In this document: positions 1 through 6,323 of the stretch, in pieces
Numbering within the stretch: position 1 is the first letter of the stretch
Layout of the letters: every line of letters starts with the position of its first letter
DNA from: JANYCG01 sp031392945
GTDB taxonomy: Bacteria; Pseudomonadota; Gammaproteobacteria; Burkholderiales; Burkholderiaceae_C
Direction: 5' to 3'
DNA length: 20,132 nucleotides
Assembly (NCBI GenBank): GCA_031392945.1
Contig: JANMVT010000239.1
Location: forward strand, 1-20,132
The notes under the pieces: model-generated
What the model saw: only the letters and a program-made list of their open reading frames with translations
What the model was told of the DNA's origin: nothing
Databases searched by the model: none
Made by a program: the position numbers and the translations under genes

Positions 1-20
1 ATCAAGATGGCAAAAAGTTA

Positions 21-136
21 TGCCTGACGACCATAGCGAGGTGGTACCACTCCTTCCCATCCCGAACAGGACAGTGAAACGCCTCTGCGCCGATGATAGT
101 GCGGATTCCCGTGTGAAAGTAGGACATCGTCAGGCT
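21..136 (+). rRNA. rrf: 5S ribosomal RNA
   Basis: 5S rRNA of the large ribosomal subunit. The ends pair as the closing helix (TGCCTGACGA at 21-30 with TCGTCAGGC at 127-135). The interior carries conserved 5S blocks, including CCATCCCGAACAGG and the segment GTGCGGATTCCCGTGTGAAAGTAGGA (read as CGGATTCCCGTG then GAAAGTAGG). The length of about 115 nt is normal. A strong terminator follows directly, so this is the distal end of an rRNA operon whose 16S and 23S genes lie upstream of the window. The exact ends are estimated from the helix and may be off by a base or two. Confidence 0.95.
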
Positions 137-148
137 ATTAAACCGGAA

Positions 149-180
149 ACGCCTCAGCAGTCGCTGGGGCGTTTTTTTTT
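149..180 (+). terminator. Rho-independent terminator of the rRNA operon
   Basis: ACGCCTCAGC (149-158) pairs with GCTGGGGCGT (163-172) over 10 bp with one G-U wobble, around a 4-nt loop (AGTC). A run of nine T follows. It lies 13 bases after the 5S gene and ends rRNA transcription. Confidence 0.93.
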
Positions 181-299
181 GTTAAGCCCAATCACCACAA
201 GTTCGACACTTTCTGAACGTAAGTGGTTGATTCCATTAGAAACGGGATCCAAAGCGCAGACTACAAAGCGGGTTTGACCAGGTCTGCGGTTGTGGGTAT

Positions 300-707
300 C
301 CAGCCGTCATGCACCAAGACGCCCTGGAATTGCTGGAGCAGGGCCAACGCTTCAAAAGCCTCGGTGCCACGCTTGGGATGGCAGCCTACCCATGTCAATG
401 TGTCGGTGGCCAGCACATGCAGCCAGTGCAACTTCCTGGCAACCCGTAGTCCGGTCTCATCCGCATGCAGCACGGCTGAGGTAATACAGGCTTGGCCGAT
501 GCCTTGCACCGTGGGCTGCAAGATTTCCGCGCCCGCAAGGGCAGCCTTGACTACCGTTGCCTGACTGACCGGCAGGTCAAAGAAGTCTTTCATCAGCGCC
601 GCTGTGCGCTGTAACGACACTGCGTGATTTTGATTCAGGTGCACCATCGCAGCTTGCGCGCGTGGGCCGTATTGCACGCCAGCATTTACCCCGGCAGGAA
701 ACTCACC
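300..707 (-). pseudogene. tnpC: IS66 transposase TnpC, internal fragment
   Basis: About 135 residues match the central part of the IS66 DDE transposase: EFPAGVNAGVQYGP, then HLNQNHAVSLQRT, then HADETGLRV (first catalytic Asp) and VLVHDGW (second Asp). After the Trp of HDGW the frame runs into unrelated residues and a stop at 261-263. The C-terminal part with the catalytic Glu is therefore missing, as is the N-terminal zinc-binding part. An open frame extends upstream to 977, but its N-terminal half is the out-of-frame shadow of tnpA and not transposase. Non-functional. Confidence 0.85.
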
Positions 708-713
708 CGTACG

Positions 714-952
714 GGCTGCACAACCAGGCGGTGGCATCCGTTTCGCTGATGCTCCTTGAGCCAGCGGTGCAGCACATTGGCGTTCACCCCGTGCTGCCCT
801 GCCAATGCCGCGATGGACACGCCAGGCTGGTGGCAAGCTGCCACCAATTCGGCTTTGAACTCGGGCGCGTAGGTCCGGTGGGTGCGACGGGTTGAATATC
901 CGGAAATCTCTGATTCTTTGAGCATGGTGTCCACGATGGTTTGCGTGCACAC
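714..952 (-). pseudogene. tnpA: IS66 accessory protein TnpA, C-terminally truncated
   Basis: The frame begins at ATG 952 (an alternative ATG is at 922) and contains the IS66/IS3-type helix-turn-helix: THRTYAPEFKAELVAAC, then SIAALAGQHGVNANVLHRWL. This DNA-binding accessory protein accompanies TnpB and TnpC in IS66 elements. After roughly 80 residues it meets the deletion junction near 714 and picks up an unrelated tail ending at a stop at 686-688. The start lies about 50 bp inside the outer IS end, as expected for an intact left end. Likely inactive, since its partners are gone. Confidence 0.8.
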
Positions 953-985
953 GATCTTGCGAGACCAAGGGTGTCAATTCAAGAT

Positions 986-1004
986 GGGTTTGCTGGGCGC
1001 TTAC
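986..1004 (-). repeat. Terminal end of the IS66 relic
   Basis: Read on the - strand from 1004 the sequence is GTAAGCGCCCAGCAAACCC. This begins with the GTAAGCG typical of IS66-family inverted-repeat ends and sits about 50 bp in front of tnpA. Bases 1003-1001 (TAA) are also the stop codon of the gene that reads in from the right. Confidence 0.65.
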
Positions 1005-1732
1005 AGACCAACGAACCTCGCGGCGACCACATCGCCTTCAAGCGAGAACAGCTCTTCCATCAAACTGGTTTCGCGGTGCTGGATCATCAGCAAAAATTTG
1101 CCCGTTTCGTCGCCAAGCCTGCTCATTTGCGCAAACGTGTCAAAACCCGACTCCAGAAATTCCTGCAAGTCACTCAAGCCAGCTGTGCGTGCTGGTCGGC
1201 GCATCAGCTTGAGCATCATGCGCAGGCCGTTCGTGCGGGTCAGCCGGTCCAAGTCACGGCCAAGCGCCAAAATGCTTTTGAGCTGCAAATTCCGGTCAGC
1301 CGCGCGGCCCACCTGTTTCCAGGCCTTGACGTAGCGCAATGATTCAGCCGGGCAAGCAGCAGAAGATTGTGCGAGCCAGGCACGGCCCATCTCATGGTCT
1401 ATCTCCTCGGTCAGCGCATGCACGCTGGCGAGGGACACGGCCGTGGCCACCGCCTGATCGGGAAAAATCCTCTGCAGGGCGCCTGCAATCCGCGCAAACT
1501 GTGCATCGCGCTCGGAATAGTCCCGGTCGCCATACAACTCCTCCAGAAAAAAGCGGGCCGCGCCCTGGTAGACCGTTGATTTCAGCAAATCGGCATAAGT
1601 CAACGCGAAGCGCCGGGCTTGAAAACGCTTCACCGCCAATATCGCCGCCTGTAGCGGCGGGTTCGACTCGGCGGCTTGGCGAAGATCAGTGACCCGCGAG
1701 ACGGCGTCGCGGATGGTTTGGGCAGCATCCAT
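1001..1732 (-). CDS. FFLEELY-motif conserved protein of unknown function
   Basis: Predicted 243-residue soluble, mostly helical protein. The hallmark is RFFLEELYGDRDYSERDAQF at about residues 61-80, which I recognise as the signature of a conserved proteobacterial family without known function. No catalytic motif, signal peptide or membrane segment is visible. ATG at 1732 (MDAAQTIRDAV) was chosen because the in-frame ATG at 1750 overlaps the start of the divergent hydrolase gene. The last codons run to the boundary of the IS66 relic: the final CTG uses the first base of the IS end and the TAA stop is IS sequence. The natural C-terminus may therefore have been cut or replaced, though the hallmark region is intact. 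Function is not known. Confidence 0.8.
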   Translation of the reverse strand: MDAAQTIRDAVSRVTDLRQAAESNPPLQAAILAVKRFQARRFALTYADLLKSTVYQGAARFFLEELYGDRDYSERDAQFARIAGALQRIFPDQAVATAVSLASVHALTEEIDHEMGRAWLAQSSAACPAESLRYVKAWKQVGRAADRNLQLKSILALGRDLDRLTRTNGLRMMLKLMRRPARTAGLSDLQEFLESGFDTFAQMSRLGDETGKFLLMIQHRETSLMEELFSLEGDVVAARFVGL

Positions 1733-1748
1733 CCCTACAATAGTAACC

Positions 1749-2645
1749 ATGCTCGCTCGAAGTCTTCGAATTGCGGCGCTTCTCAATATCGCCTTCGCAA
1801 TTTTTTGGTTTGCATTCTTTTGGGCGCGCCACCCCTGCGCTGCCGTGATCGGCAGCCTGGCCGCGCTGATGTTCTTTGCGCCTCTGTTGGGCATCCTGTT
1901 TGTCGCAGTGTTTAGCGCCAACCGATCGGATCCGGCGCCACCAGCGCAGGTTGCCCAGTCCATTCGCGCCTGGTTGACGGAAGTCATATCCGTCGCGCGT
2001 GTATTTTTCTGGCGGCAGGCCTTCTCTTCAACACAAATGCCTGATAGCGCAGACGCGAAGGTCGCAAGCAGCGGCCTGCCTGGCGTTGTCTTCATACATG
2101 GGTTCATTTGCAACTGCGGGGTGTGGAGCGATTGGCTGGTGCAAATGGCCCGGCAGCGGCGCGCTTATGTGGCCGTCAACCTCGAGCCCGTGCTGGGTTC
2201 AATCGACGCCTATGTGGCCGTGATCGAGCGGGCCGTCAATGTGGTCGCGGCGGTCAGTGGGCAACCCCCAATCTTGATCTGCCACAGCATGGGCGGGCTG
2301 GCGGCACGCGCCTGGTTGCGCGCCAAACCGCAAAACAGCCAAAGAGTCCGTCACATCATCACCATCGGCACGCCCCACCACGGCACCTGGCTCGGCAAAT
2401 TCGCAGTGTCCAAAAATGGCCGTCAAATGCGCATTGGCAGCCAGTGGCTCAAGCAGTTGCAACAGGACGAAGTCCCAGACGCGGCCAAGCTGTTCACCTG
2501 TTTCTATTCCAACTGTGACGAAATTGTTTTCCCCGCGTCCACTGCCATGCTGGCCGGCGCCGACAACCGGTTGATTGCAGGCGTGCCCCATCTTGCCTTG
2601 GCCTTTCATCCGGACGTGATGAACGCCTCGTTGGCACTTTTTTGA
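1749..2645 (+). CDS. Membrane-anchored alpha/beta hydrolase (lipase/esterase-like)
   Basis: Predicted 298 residues. Two hydrophobic segments near residues 8-25 and 31-55 look like a membrane hairpin or anchor. The hydrolase domain follows: VVFIHGFICNCGVW (113-126) for the oxyanion region, the nucleophile elbow CHSMGG with Ser180, IGTPHHGTW (206-214) as in triacylglycerol lipases, a likely acid Asp257 in NCDEIVFP, and His281 in VPHLALAF. By family this is a serine hydrolase acting on ester substrates; the actual substrate is unknown. The ATG at 1749 gives a normal start directly before the first hydrophobic segment. No clear ribosome binding site precedes it. The gene diverges from the FFLEELY gene with 16 bp between starts. 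Confidence 0.85.
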   Translation: MLARSLRIAALLNIAFAIFWFAFFWARHPCAAVIGSLAALMFFAPLLGILFVAVFSANRSDPAPPAQVAQSIRAWLTEVISVARVFFWRQAFSSTQMPDSADAKVASSGLPGVVFIHGFICNCGVWSDWLVQMARQRRAYVAVNLEPVLGSIDAYVAVIERAVNVVAAVSGQPPILICHSMGGLAARAWLRAKPQNSQRVRHIITIGTPHHGTWLGKFAVSKNGRQMRIGSQWLKQLQQDEVPDAAKLFTCFYSNCDEIVFPASTAMLAGADNRLIAGVPHLALAFHPDVMNASLALF

Positions 2646-2723
2646 ATTTTCAAGCGGGCCTTTCAACCGGTGAAATATCGTTGAAACCAGCGCCAATACA
2701 CGGCGGAACCGCATTTAAACCGG

Positions 2724-2750
2724 CCAATTGGACCAATTGGACCAATTGGA
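2724..2750. repeat. Three tandem 9-bp repeats, each a palindrome
   Basis: CCAATTGGA is repeated three times without change. The first eight bases of each unit (CCAATTGG) are a perfect palindrome, so the array is a set of evenly spaced two-fold sites about one helical turn apart. Confidence 0.9.
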
Positions 2751-2791
2751 CGCCATCCCCTATTCCAAACCGGGATTTGGGACAAAATCCA

Positions 2792-2820
2792 TTGAAGAAT
2801 CTAGGGAAAACCCGTATATT
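2792..2820 (+). promoter_or_regulatory. Possible sigma-70 promoter of the GNAT gene
   Basis: TTGAAG (2792-2797), 17 bp, then TATATT (2815-2820) resemble -35 and -10 boxes with ideal spacing. The expected transcript start is near 2827, essentially at the ATG at 2826, which would make a leaderless mRNA. No good ribosome binding site stands at a normal distance from that ATG. Judged by pattern only. Confidence 0.4.
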
Positions 2821-2825
2821 TGAGC

Positions 2826-3557
2826 ATGGTTGAAACAAAAGCATTTCTGAAGGCCTCGCTTGAAGCCGGCAAAGACCTGCTGCGCCCGCCCGTGCACCGG
2901 TCGCCATCGGACTCTGTGCTGCCGCCAGCACCCTTGATGGTGCCCATCCGATCGCTCGGCGCCAACCACCGCCACCGCATCGCCGCCCATTTGAAGGCAC
3001 TTGATGTGCAGGACCGCTACCTGCGCTTCGGCTACGCGGCAGGCGACGAGCAGATCGGGCGTTACGTGGCAGGTCTGGACTTTGAGCGTGACGAGATTTT
3101 TGGCATCTACAACCGCAAACTTGAGTTGTTGGCCATGGCGCATCTGGCCTACGCGCCAGAGAAGAAGTTTGAATCCTGCGTTGAATTTGGCGTCTCTGTG
3201 CTCAAAACAGCGCGCGGGCGCGGTTACGGCGCACGGCTTTTTGACCGCGCAGCCATGCACGCCCAAAACGACGGTGTGAGCCTGATGTTCATCCACGCCT
3301 TGACCGAAAACCACACCATGCTCAAAATCGCCCGCAATGCGGGCGCGACGGTGGAGCATGACGGTTCCGAGTCGGAAGCCTATCTTCGCCTGCCCCCGGC
3401 GACACTGGACAGCCGCATGACCGAAATGCTGGAAGAGCAAATCGCACAGGCCGACTACCAGCTCAAGGCGCAGGCCAAGATGTTTTGGGCCTTCTTGGCG
3501 GATGTGCAATCCGTGCGCCGTGGTGCTGCCCAGGCGCAGCGCGACACCAACGCCTGA
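2826..3557 (+). CDS. GNAT-family N-acetyltransferase
   Basis: Predicted 243 residues. The GNAT acetyl-CoA binding loop is visible as ARGRGYGARLFDRA (129-142), after a beta strand ESCVEFGVSVL, with an ENHTMLKIARNAGA helix (161-174) typical of the C-terminal half of the fold. Family members move an acetyl group from acetyl-CoA to an amine; the substrate is not evident. The N-terminal 50 residues are Pro-rich, and the C-terminal tail (from about 195) is helical and charged. ATG at 2826 is preferred over an in-frame TTG at 2820. corC begins 62 bases downstream on the same strand, and in related genomes I recall this acetyltransferase next to corC. Confidence 0.85.
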   Translation: MVETKAFLKASLEAGKDLLRPPVHRSPSDSVLPPAPLMVPIRSLGANHRHRIAAHLKALDVQDRYLRFGYAAGDEQIGRYVAGLDFERDEIFGIYNRKLELLAMAHLAYAPEKKFESCVEFGVSVLKTARGRGYGARLFDRAAMHAQNDGVSLMFIHALTENHTMLKIARNAGATVEHDGSESEAYLRLPPATLDSRMTEMLEEQIAQADYQLKAQAKMFWAFLADVQSVRRGAAQAQRDTNA

Positions 3558-3619
3558 GGGCCTCCACAATCCGCTATCCTTGCGGGTCATCCACCACGGC
3601 CTCCGCGCCTTTTTCGCCT

Positions 3620-4492
3620 GTGACAGACACCCAACCCGGCCGATTGACCGGCGCCAGCCCGGACAAGGAGGACAAACGCGGTTTTTTGCAAAAGCTGGCC
3701 GAATTCATCCACCCCGGCCCAGACTCAACCGCCGAGTTGATCGAAACCCTGGCCGACGCGCAGGACAACAACATCATCGGCGCGGAGTCCCGCGCCATGC
3801 TCGAAGGCGTGATCCGCATGGCCGACATGAGCGCGGGCGACGTGATGGTGGCCGCCACGCGCATGGACCTGATCAATATCAGTGCTTCAATGGACGAGGT
3901 GTTGAACATCGTGATCGACACCGCCCACTCGCGGTTCCCGGTGTTTGAGGGAGAGCGCGAAAACATCATCGGCATCCTGCTGGCCAAGGATCTGCTCAAA
4001 CTCCAGCGCGCGCCCGAGCTCAACATCCGCACCCTGCTGCGCCCGGCCGTGTTCGTGCCCGAAAGCAAGGCCCTGAATGATTTGCTGCGCGAATTCCGGG
4101 GCAACCGCAACCATTTGGCCGTCGTGGTCGACGAGTTCGGCCGCGTCGCCGGCCTGATCACGATCGAAGACGTGCTGGAGCAGATCGTCGGCGAGATCGA
4201 AGACGAGTTCGACCTGCCGCAAGACCAGGGCGACATCTTTGCCCTGGCTGACCGAAGTTACCGCGTCAGCGGCGACACCCCCATCGCGCGTGTGGACGAG
4301 GCCTTTGGCGTGGCCCTGGCCGGCGTTGGCGCGGCGGATGACTTCGACACCATCGGCGGCCTGATCGCGCATGAGATGGGCCATGTGCCCAAGCGCGGCG
4401 AGCACCATGTGCTGGCCGGATTGAACTTCGCGGTGCTCCACACCAAGGGCGGCGCCGTCAAATGGTTCAAGGTCGCGCCCGCGCCAAGCTGA
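3620..4492 (+). CDS. corC: CorC/HlyC-family CBS-domain protein
   Basis: Predicted 290 residues. Order of parts: a short charged N-terminus (PDKEDKRGFLQKLAEFI), two CBS domains at about 65-135 (MADMSAGDVMVAATRMDLI to IIGILLAKDLL) and 140-195 (LNDLLREFRGNRNHLAVVVDEFG to TIEDVLEQIVGEIEDEFD), then a CorC_HlyC domain (about 207-288). Such cytosolic proteins are linked to magnesium/cobalt efflux. In Proteobacteria they are encoded next to lnt, as here. The start is a GTG at 3620, giving the family-like beginning M-TDTQPGRL; upstream in-frame sequence lacks family character and lies inside the GNAT gene. The 3' end overlaps lnt by 31 bases, so the two are probably translationally coupled. Confidence 0.9.
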   Translation: MTDTQPGRLTGASPDKEDKRGFLQKLAEFIHPGPDSTAELIETLADAQDNNIIGAESRAMLEGVIRMADMSAGDVMVAATRMDLINISASMDEVLNIVIDTAHSRFPVFEGERENIIGILLAKDLLKLQRAPELNIRTLLRPAVFVPESKALNDLLREFRGNRNHLAVVVDEFGRVAGLITIEDVLEQIVGEIEDEFDLPQDQGDIFALADRSYRVSGDTPIARVDEAFGVALAGVGAADDFDTIGGLIAHEMGHVPKRGEHHVLAGLNFAVLHTKGGAVKWFKVAPAPS

Positions 4493-6171
4493 AACCGGCG
4501 TCGCTGCGCTTGAATCCCGTGCTGCTTTCGATCCTGGCCGGGCTGGCCCACGCCGCGTCCATGGGTTCGCCTTGGGATGGCCAGCCGGTATGGTGGCTGC
4601 AGTTGACCGCCTTGGGCGCGCTGGCCTGGCAACTTGAGCAAAACATCTCGGCGCGCCGGGGCGCCTGGCTGGGCTGGCTGTTTGCCACCGCCTGGTTGTG
4701 CGGCACGTTCTGGTGGTTGTACATCTCGATGCACACCTATGGCGGCTTGAACGCTGGCTTGACTGTCTTGGCGGTGTTCGGGCTGGCAGCGGTGCTGGCC
4801 CTTTATTATTCGGCAGCTTGCTGGTGTTTTGTGGCGTTTGCCCACGTTAACAAAGCGTGGTCAGCTATTATTTTTGCAGCATTGTGGATGCTGGCCGAGA
4901 TGGGCCGGGGCATCTGGTTCACCGGATTTGGCTGGGGCGCGGCGGGCTACGCCCATATCGACGCGCTGGCGGTGTTTGCCAAATACATCGGGGCCTACGG
5001 CGTCGCCGGCCTGGCGGCGTATGTCGCGTGTAGTTTGGCGCAAAGCCTGTCGGCGTGGTTTAAAAACCGGCTTGGATGGCGTCAAAACAAGTCCGTGGCA
5101 CCGCTCGCCCTGATTGGGGTGCTGACCCTGGTCTCCAACCACAACTTCAGCTCGGCCGGGGCCACTTTGGATGTCGCCTTGCTGCAAGGCAATATTCCGC
5201 AAGACGAAAAATTCCAGCCCGGCACCGGCATCGCGGACGCACTCACCTGGTACGGCGATCAGATCCAGGCGGCCAAAGCCAGTCTGGTGGTTGGGCCGGA
5301 AACCGCGATTCCAATCCTGCCCCGGCAATTGCCGGATCAATATTGGCAGCGCTTGACTGGTGTGTTCGGTGGCGTGTTCAGCGGCGCGTTCACCGGCGCA
5401 GGCCAGCCATCCGGGGCTGCGAACGGGGCGCCGCGCAGCCAGGCCCTGCTGATTGGCATTCCGCTGGGCAGTTACCGCGACGGCTACACCAACTCGGTGA
5501 TCGGCATCAAGCCCGGCCTCAATTCGGCCCCGTCCGCCCCGCCAACTTCCCCCGGCGCCCCCGACACGCCAAGCGCCGCCTACCGTTACGACAAGCACCA
5601 CCTGGTGCCCTTTGGCGAATTCATTCCACCCCTGTTCAAATGGTTCACCCAGATGATGAACATCCCGCTGGGCGACTTCAACCGGGGCGACGTGGGCCAG
5701 CCGTCGTTTGAGTGGCAGGGCCAGCGCCTGGCGCCCAATGTCTGCTACGAAGACCTGTTTGGCGAGGAGCTGGGCGCACGCTTTCTCGACGGCGCGCTGG
5801 CTCCCACCATCTTTGTGAACGTGAGCAACATCGGCTGGTTTGGCGACAGCATCGCCATCGACCAGCACCTGGCCATCTCCCGCATGCGCGCGCTCGAATT
5901 TGAGCGGCCCTTCATCCGCGCCACCAACACTGGCGCCACCGCCATCATCGACCACATGGGCCGGGTGACACATGCCTTGCCGCGCCACAGCCGTGGCGTC
6001 CTGATGGGCCAGGTGCAAGGCCGCAGCGGCACCGCCGCGAATGGTTTTGGCGTGACGCCCTACGCCTGGTGGGTGTCCAGGTTCTGGCTCTGGCCGCTTT
6101 GGATTTTGGGCGCAGCCATCGTGCTGCTGGCCGCCCTTGATTCGCGCCGGCGCGCAAGTCGAATGCTATAG
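4462..6171 (+). CDS. lnt: Apolipoprotein N-acyltransferase
   Basis: Inner-membrane enzyme that adds the third acyl chain to the N-terminal cysteine of lipoproteins, using phospholipid as donor. The N-terminal ~225 residues form several membrane helices. The nitrilase-like periplasmic domain follows, with the triad Glu280 (VGPETAIPI), Lys378 (YDKHHLVPFGE) and Cys428 (NVCYEDLF). A last hydrophobic segment (about 538-560) anchors the C-terminus. At 569 residues it is longer than the E. coli enzyme (about 512), partly through two low-complexity inserts: Gly/Ala-rich at about 303-325 and Pro/Ala-rich at about 353-373. Translation starts inside corC. The last two codons and the stop (ATG CTA TAG) belong to an AT-rich repeat. 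Confidence 0.95.
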   Translation: MVQGRARAKLKPASLRLNPVLLSILAGLAHAASMGSPWDGQPVWWLQLTALGALAWQLEQNISARRGAWLGWLFATAWLCGTFWWLYISMHTYGGLNAGLTVLAVFGLAAVLALYYSAACWCFVAFAHVNKAWSAIIFAALWMLAEMGRGIWFTGFGWGAAGYAHIDALAVFAKYIGAYGVAGLAAYVACSLAQSLSAWFKNRLGWRQNKSVAPLALIGVLTLVSNHNFSSAGATLDVALLQGNIPQDEKFQPGTGIADALTWYGDQIQAAKASLVVGPETAIPILPRQLPDQYWQRLTGVFGGVFSGAFTGAGQPSGAANGAPRSQALLIGIPLGSYRDGYTNSVIGIKPGLNSAPSAPPTSPGAPDTPSAAYRYDKHHLVPFGEFIPPLFKWFTQMMNIPLGDFNRGDVGQPSFEWQGQRLAPNVCYEDLFGEELGARFLDGALAPTIFVNVSNIGWFGDSIAIDQHLAISRMRALEFERPFIRATNTGATAIIDHMGRVTHALPRHSRGVLMGQVQGRSGTAANGFGVTPYAWWVSRFWLWPLWILGAAIVLLAALDSRRRASRML

Positions 6172-6219
6172 TAAACATATCAAACTATCTATATTTCACG
6201 AGGGAAAACGGCCTGTTTC
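6162..6219 (+). repeat. Interspersed AT-rich repeat, copy A (end of lnt)
   Basis: Matches 19221-19278 without gaps at about 52 of 58 positions by hand alignment. The most conserved part is ATATCAAACTATCTATATT followed by CACGAGGGAAAACG. It begins inside the lnt reading frame, giving the protein end ML-stop. The CACGAGGGAAAACGGCC part is shared with the copy at 10788. Confidence 0.85.
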
Positions 6220-6253
6220 ATTGGAAAAATTGATATTTTTGCCGAAAACAGGC
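6211..6253 (+). terminator. Long imperfect hairpin after lnt, possible terminator
   Basis: GCCTGTTTC (6211-6219) can pair with GAAAACAGGC (6244-6253) with one bulged A. Inside it, GGAAAAAT (6223-6230) can pair with ATTTTTGCC (6235-6243) around TGAT, with a bulge. No T-run follows the outer stem, though the inner stem ends in TTTTT. It could weaken read-through from lnt into glyQ. Role inferred from shape only. Confidence 0.4.
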
Positions 6254-6323
6254 TGCAAGCGGGCCGCCGGGCATTGCCCCGTAAAATCAAGGGCTCAAAC
6301 GGGTTCAACACACCACAGACGCC

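Larger units (their letters stand above)
300..1004 (-). mobile_element. Degenerate IS66-family insertion sequence
   Basis: Relic of an IS66-family element read on the - strand: an outer end with the family's typical GTAAGCG start (at 1004 reading left), then a tnpA fragment, then a tnpC fragment in a different frame. tnpB and most of tnpC are missing. The internal junction near 708-716 fuses the tnpA DNA to the middle of tnpC, and tnpC homology stops near 300 after the VHDGW motif. The far end is unclear: GTAAG occurs at 219-223 but what follows does not match the clear end, so I did not extend the element to it. No target-site duplication is visible. The element cannot move on its own. Confidence 0.85.
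2646..2825 (+). other. Intergenic region with inverted repeat and tandem repeats
   Basis: 180 bases between the hydrolase and acetyltransferase genes with no coding signal. It holds an inverted repeat (TTTCAAC 2661-2667 with GTTGAAA 2680-2686) soon after the hydrolase stop, without a T-run. Three tandem CCAATTGGA units (2724-2750) and a possible promoter (2792-2820) follow; they are listed separately. Confidence 0.6.

Noticed and set aside
219..230. GTAAGTGGTTGA as the second terminal repeat of the IS66 relic
   Set aside because: Only the first five bases match the clear end at 1004, and no 8-bp target duplication is seen (211-218 versus 1005-1012).
261..977. One long - strand open frame of 238 codons that could be called an intact gene
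   Set aside because: Only its second half matches IS66 TnpC. The first half is the wrong frame of the tnpA region. It is a product of a deletion junction.
2760..3590. Long - strand open frame opposite the GNAT gene
   Set aside because: The + strand frame has the GNAT motifs. The - strand frame has none and is a shadow of G+C-rich codon use.
4864..4884. AGCTATTATTTTTGCAGC inside lnt as another copy of the AT-rich repeat
   Set aside because: It resembles the hairpin arm but encodes a plausible membrane stretch (SAIIFAAL) of Lnt and lacks the ACGAGGG part. Chance or codon bias is likelier.
4861..6018. 385-codon - strand open frame opposite lnt
   Set aside because: No family motif is present and Lnt on the + strand is complete with its catalytic triad.
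6282..6287. TAAAAT as the -10 box of a glyQ promoter
   Set aside because: No matching -35 box at a usual distance, so support is too weak to list.
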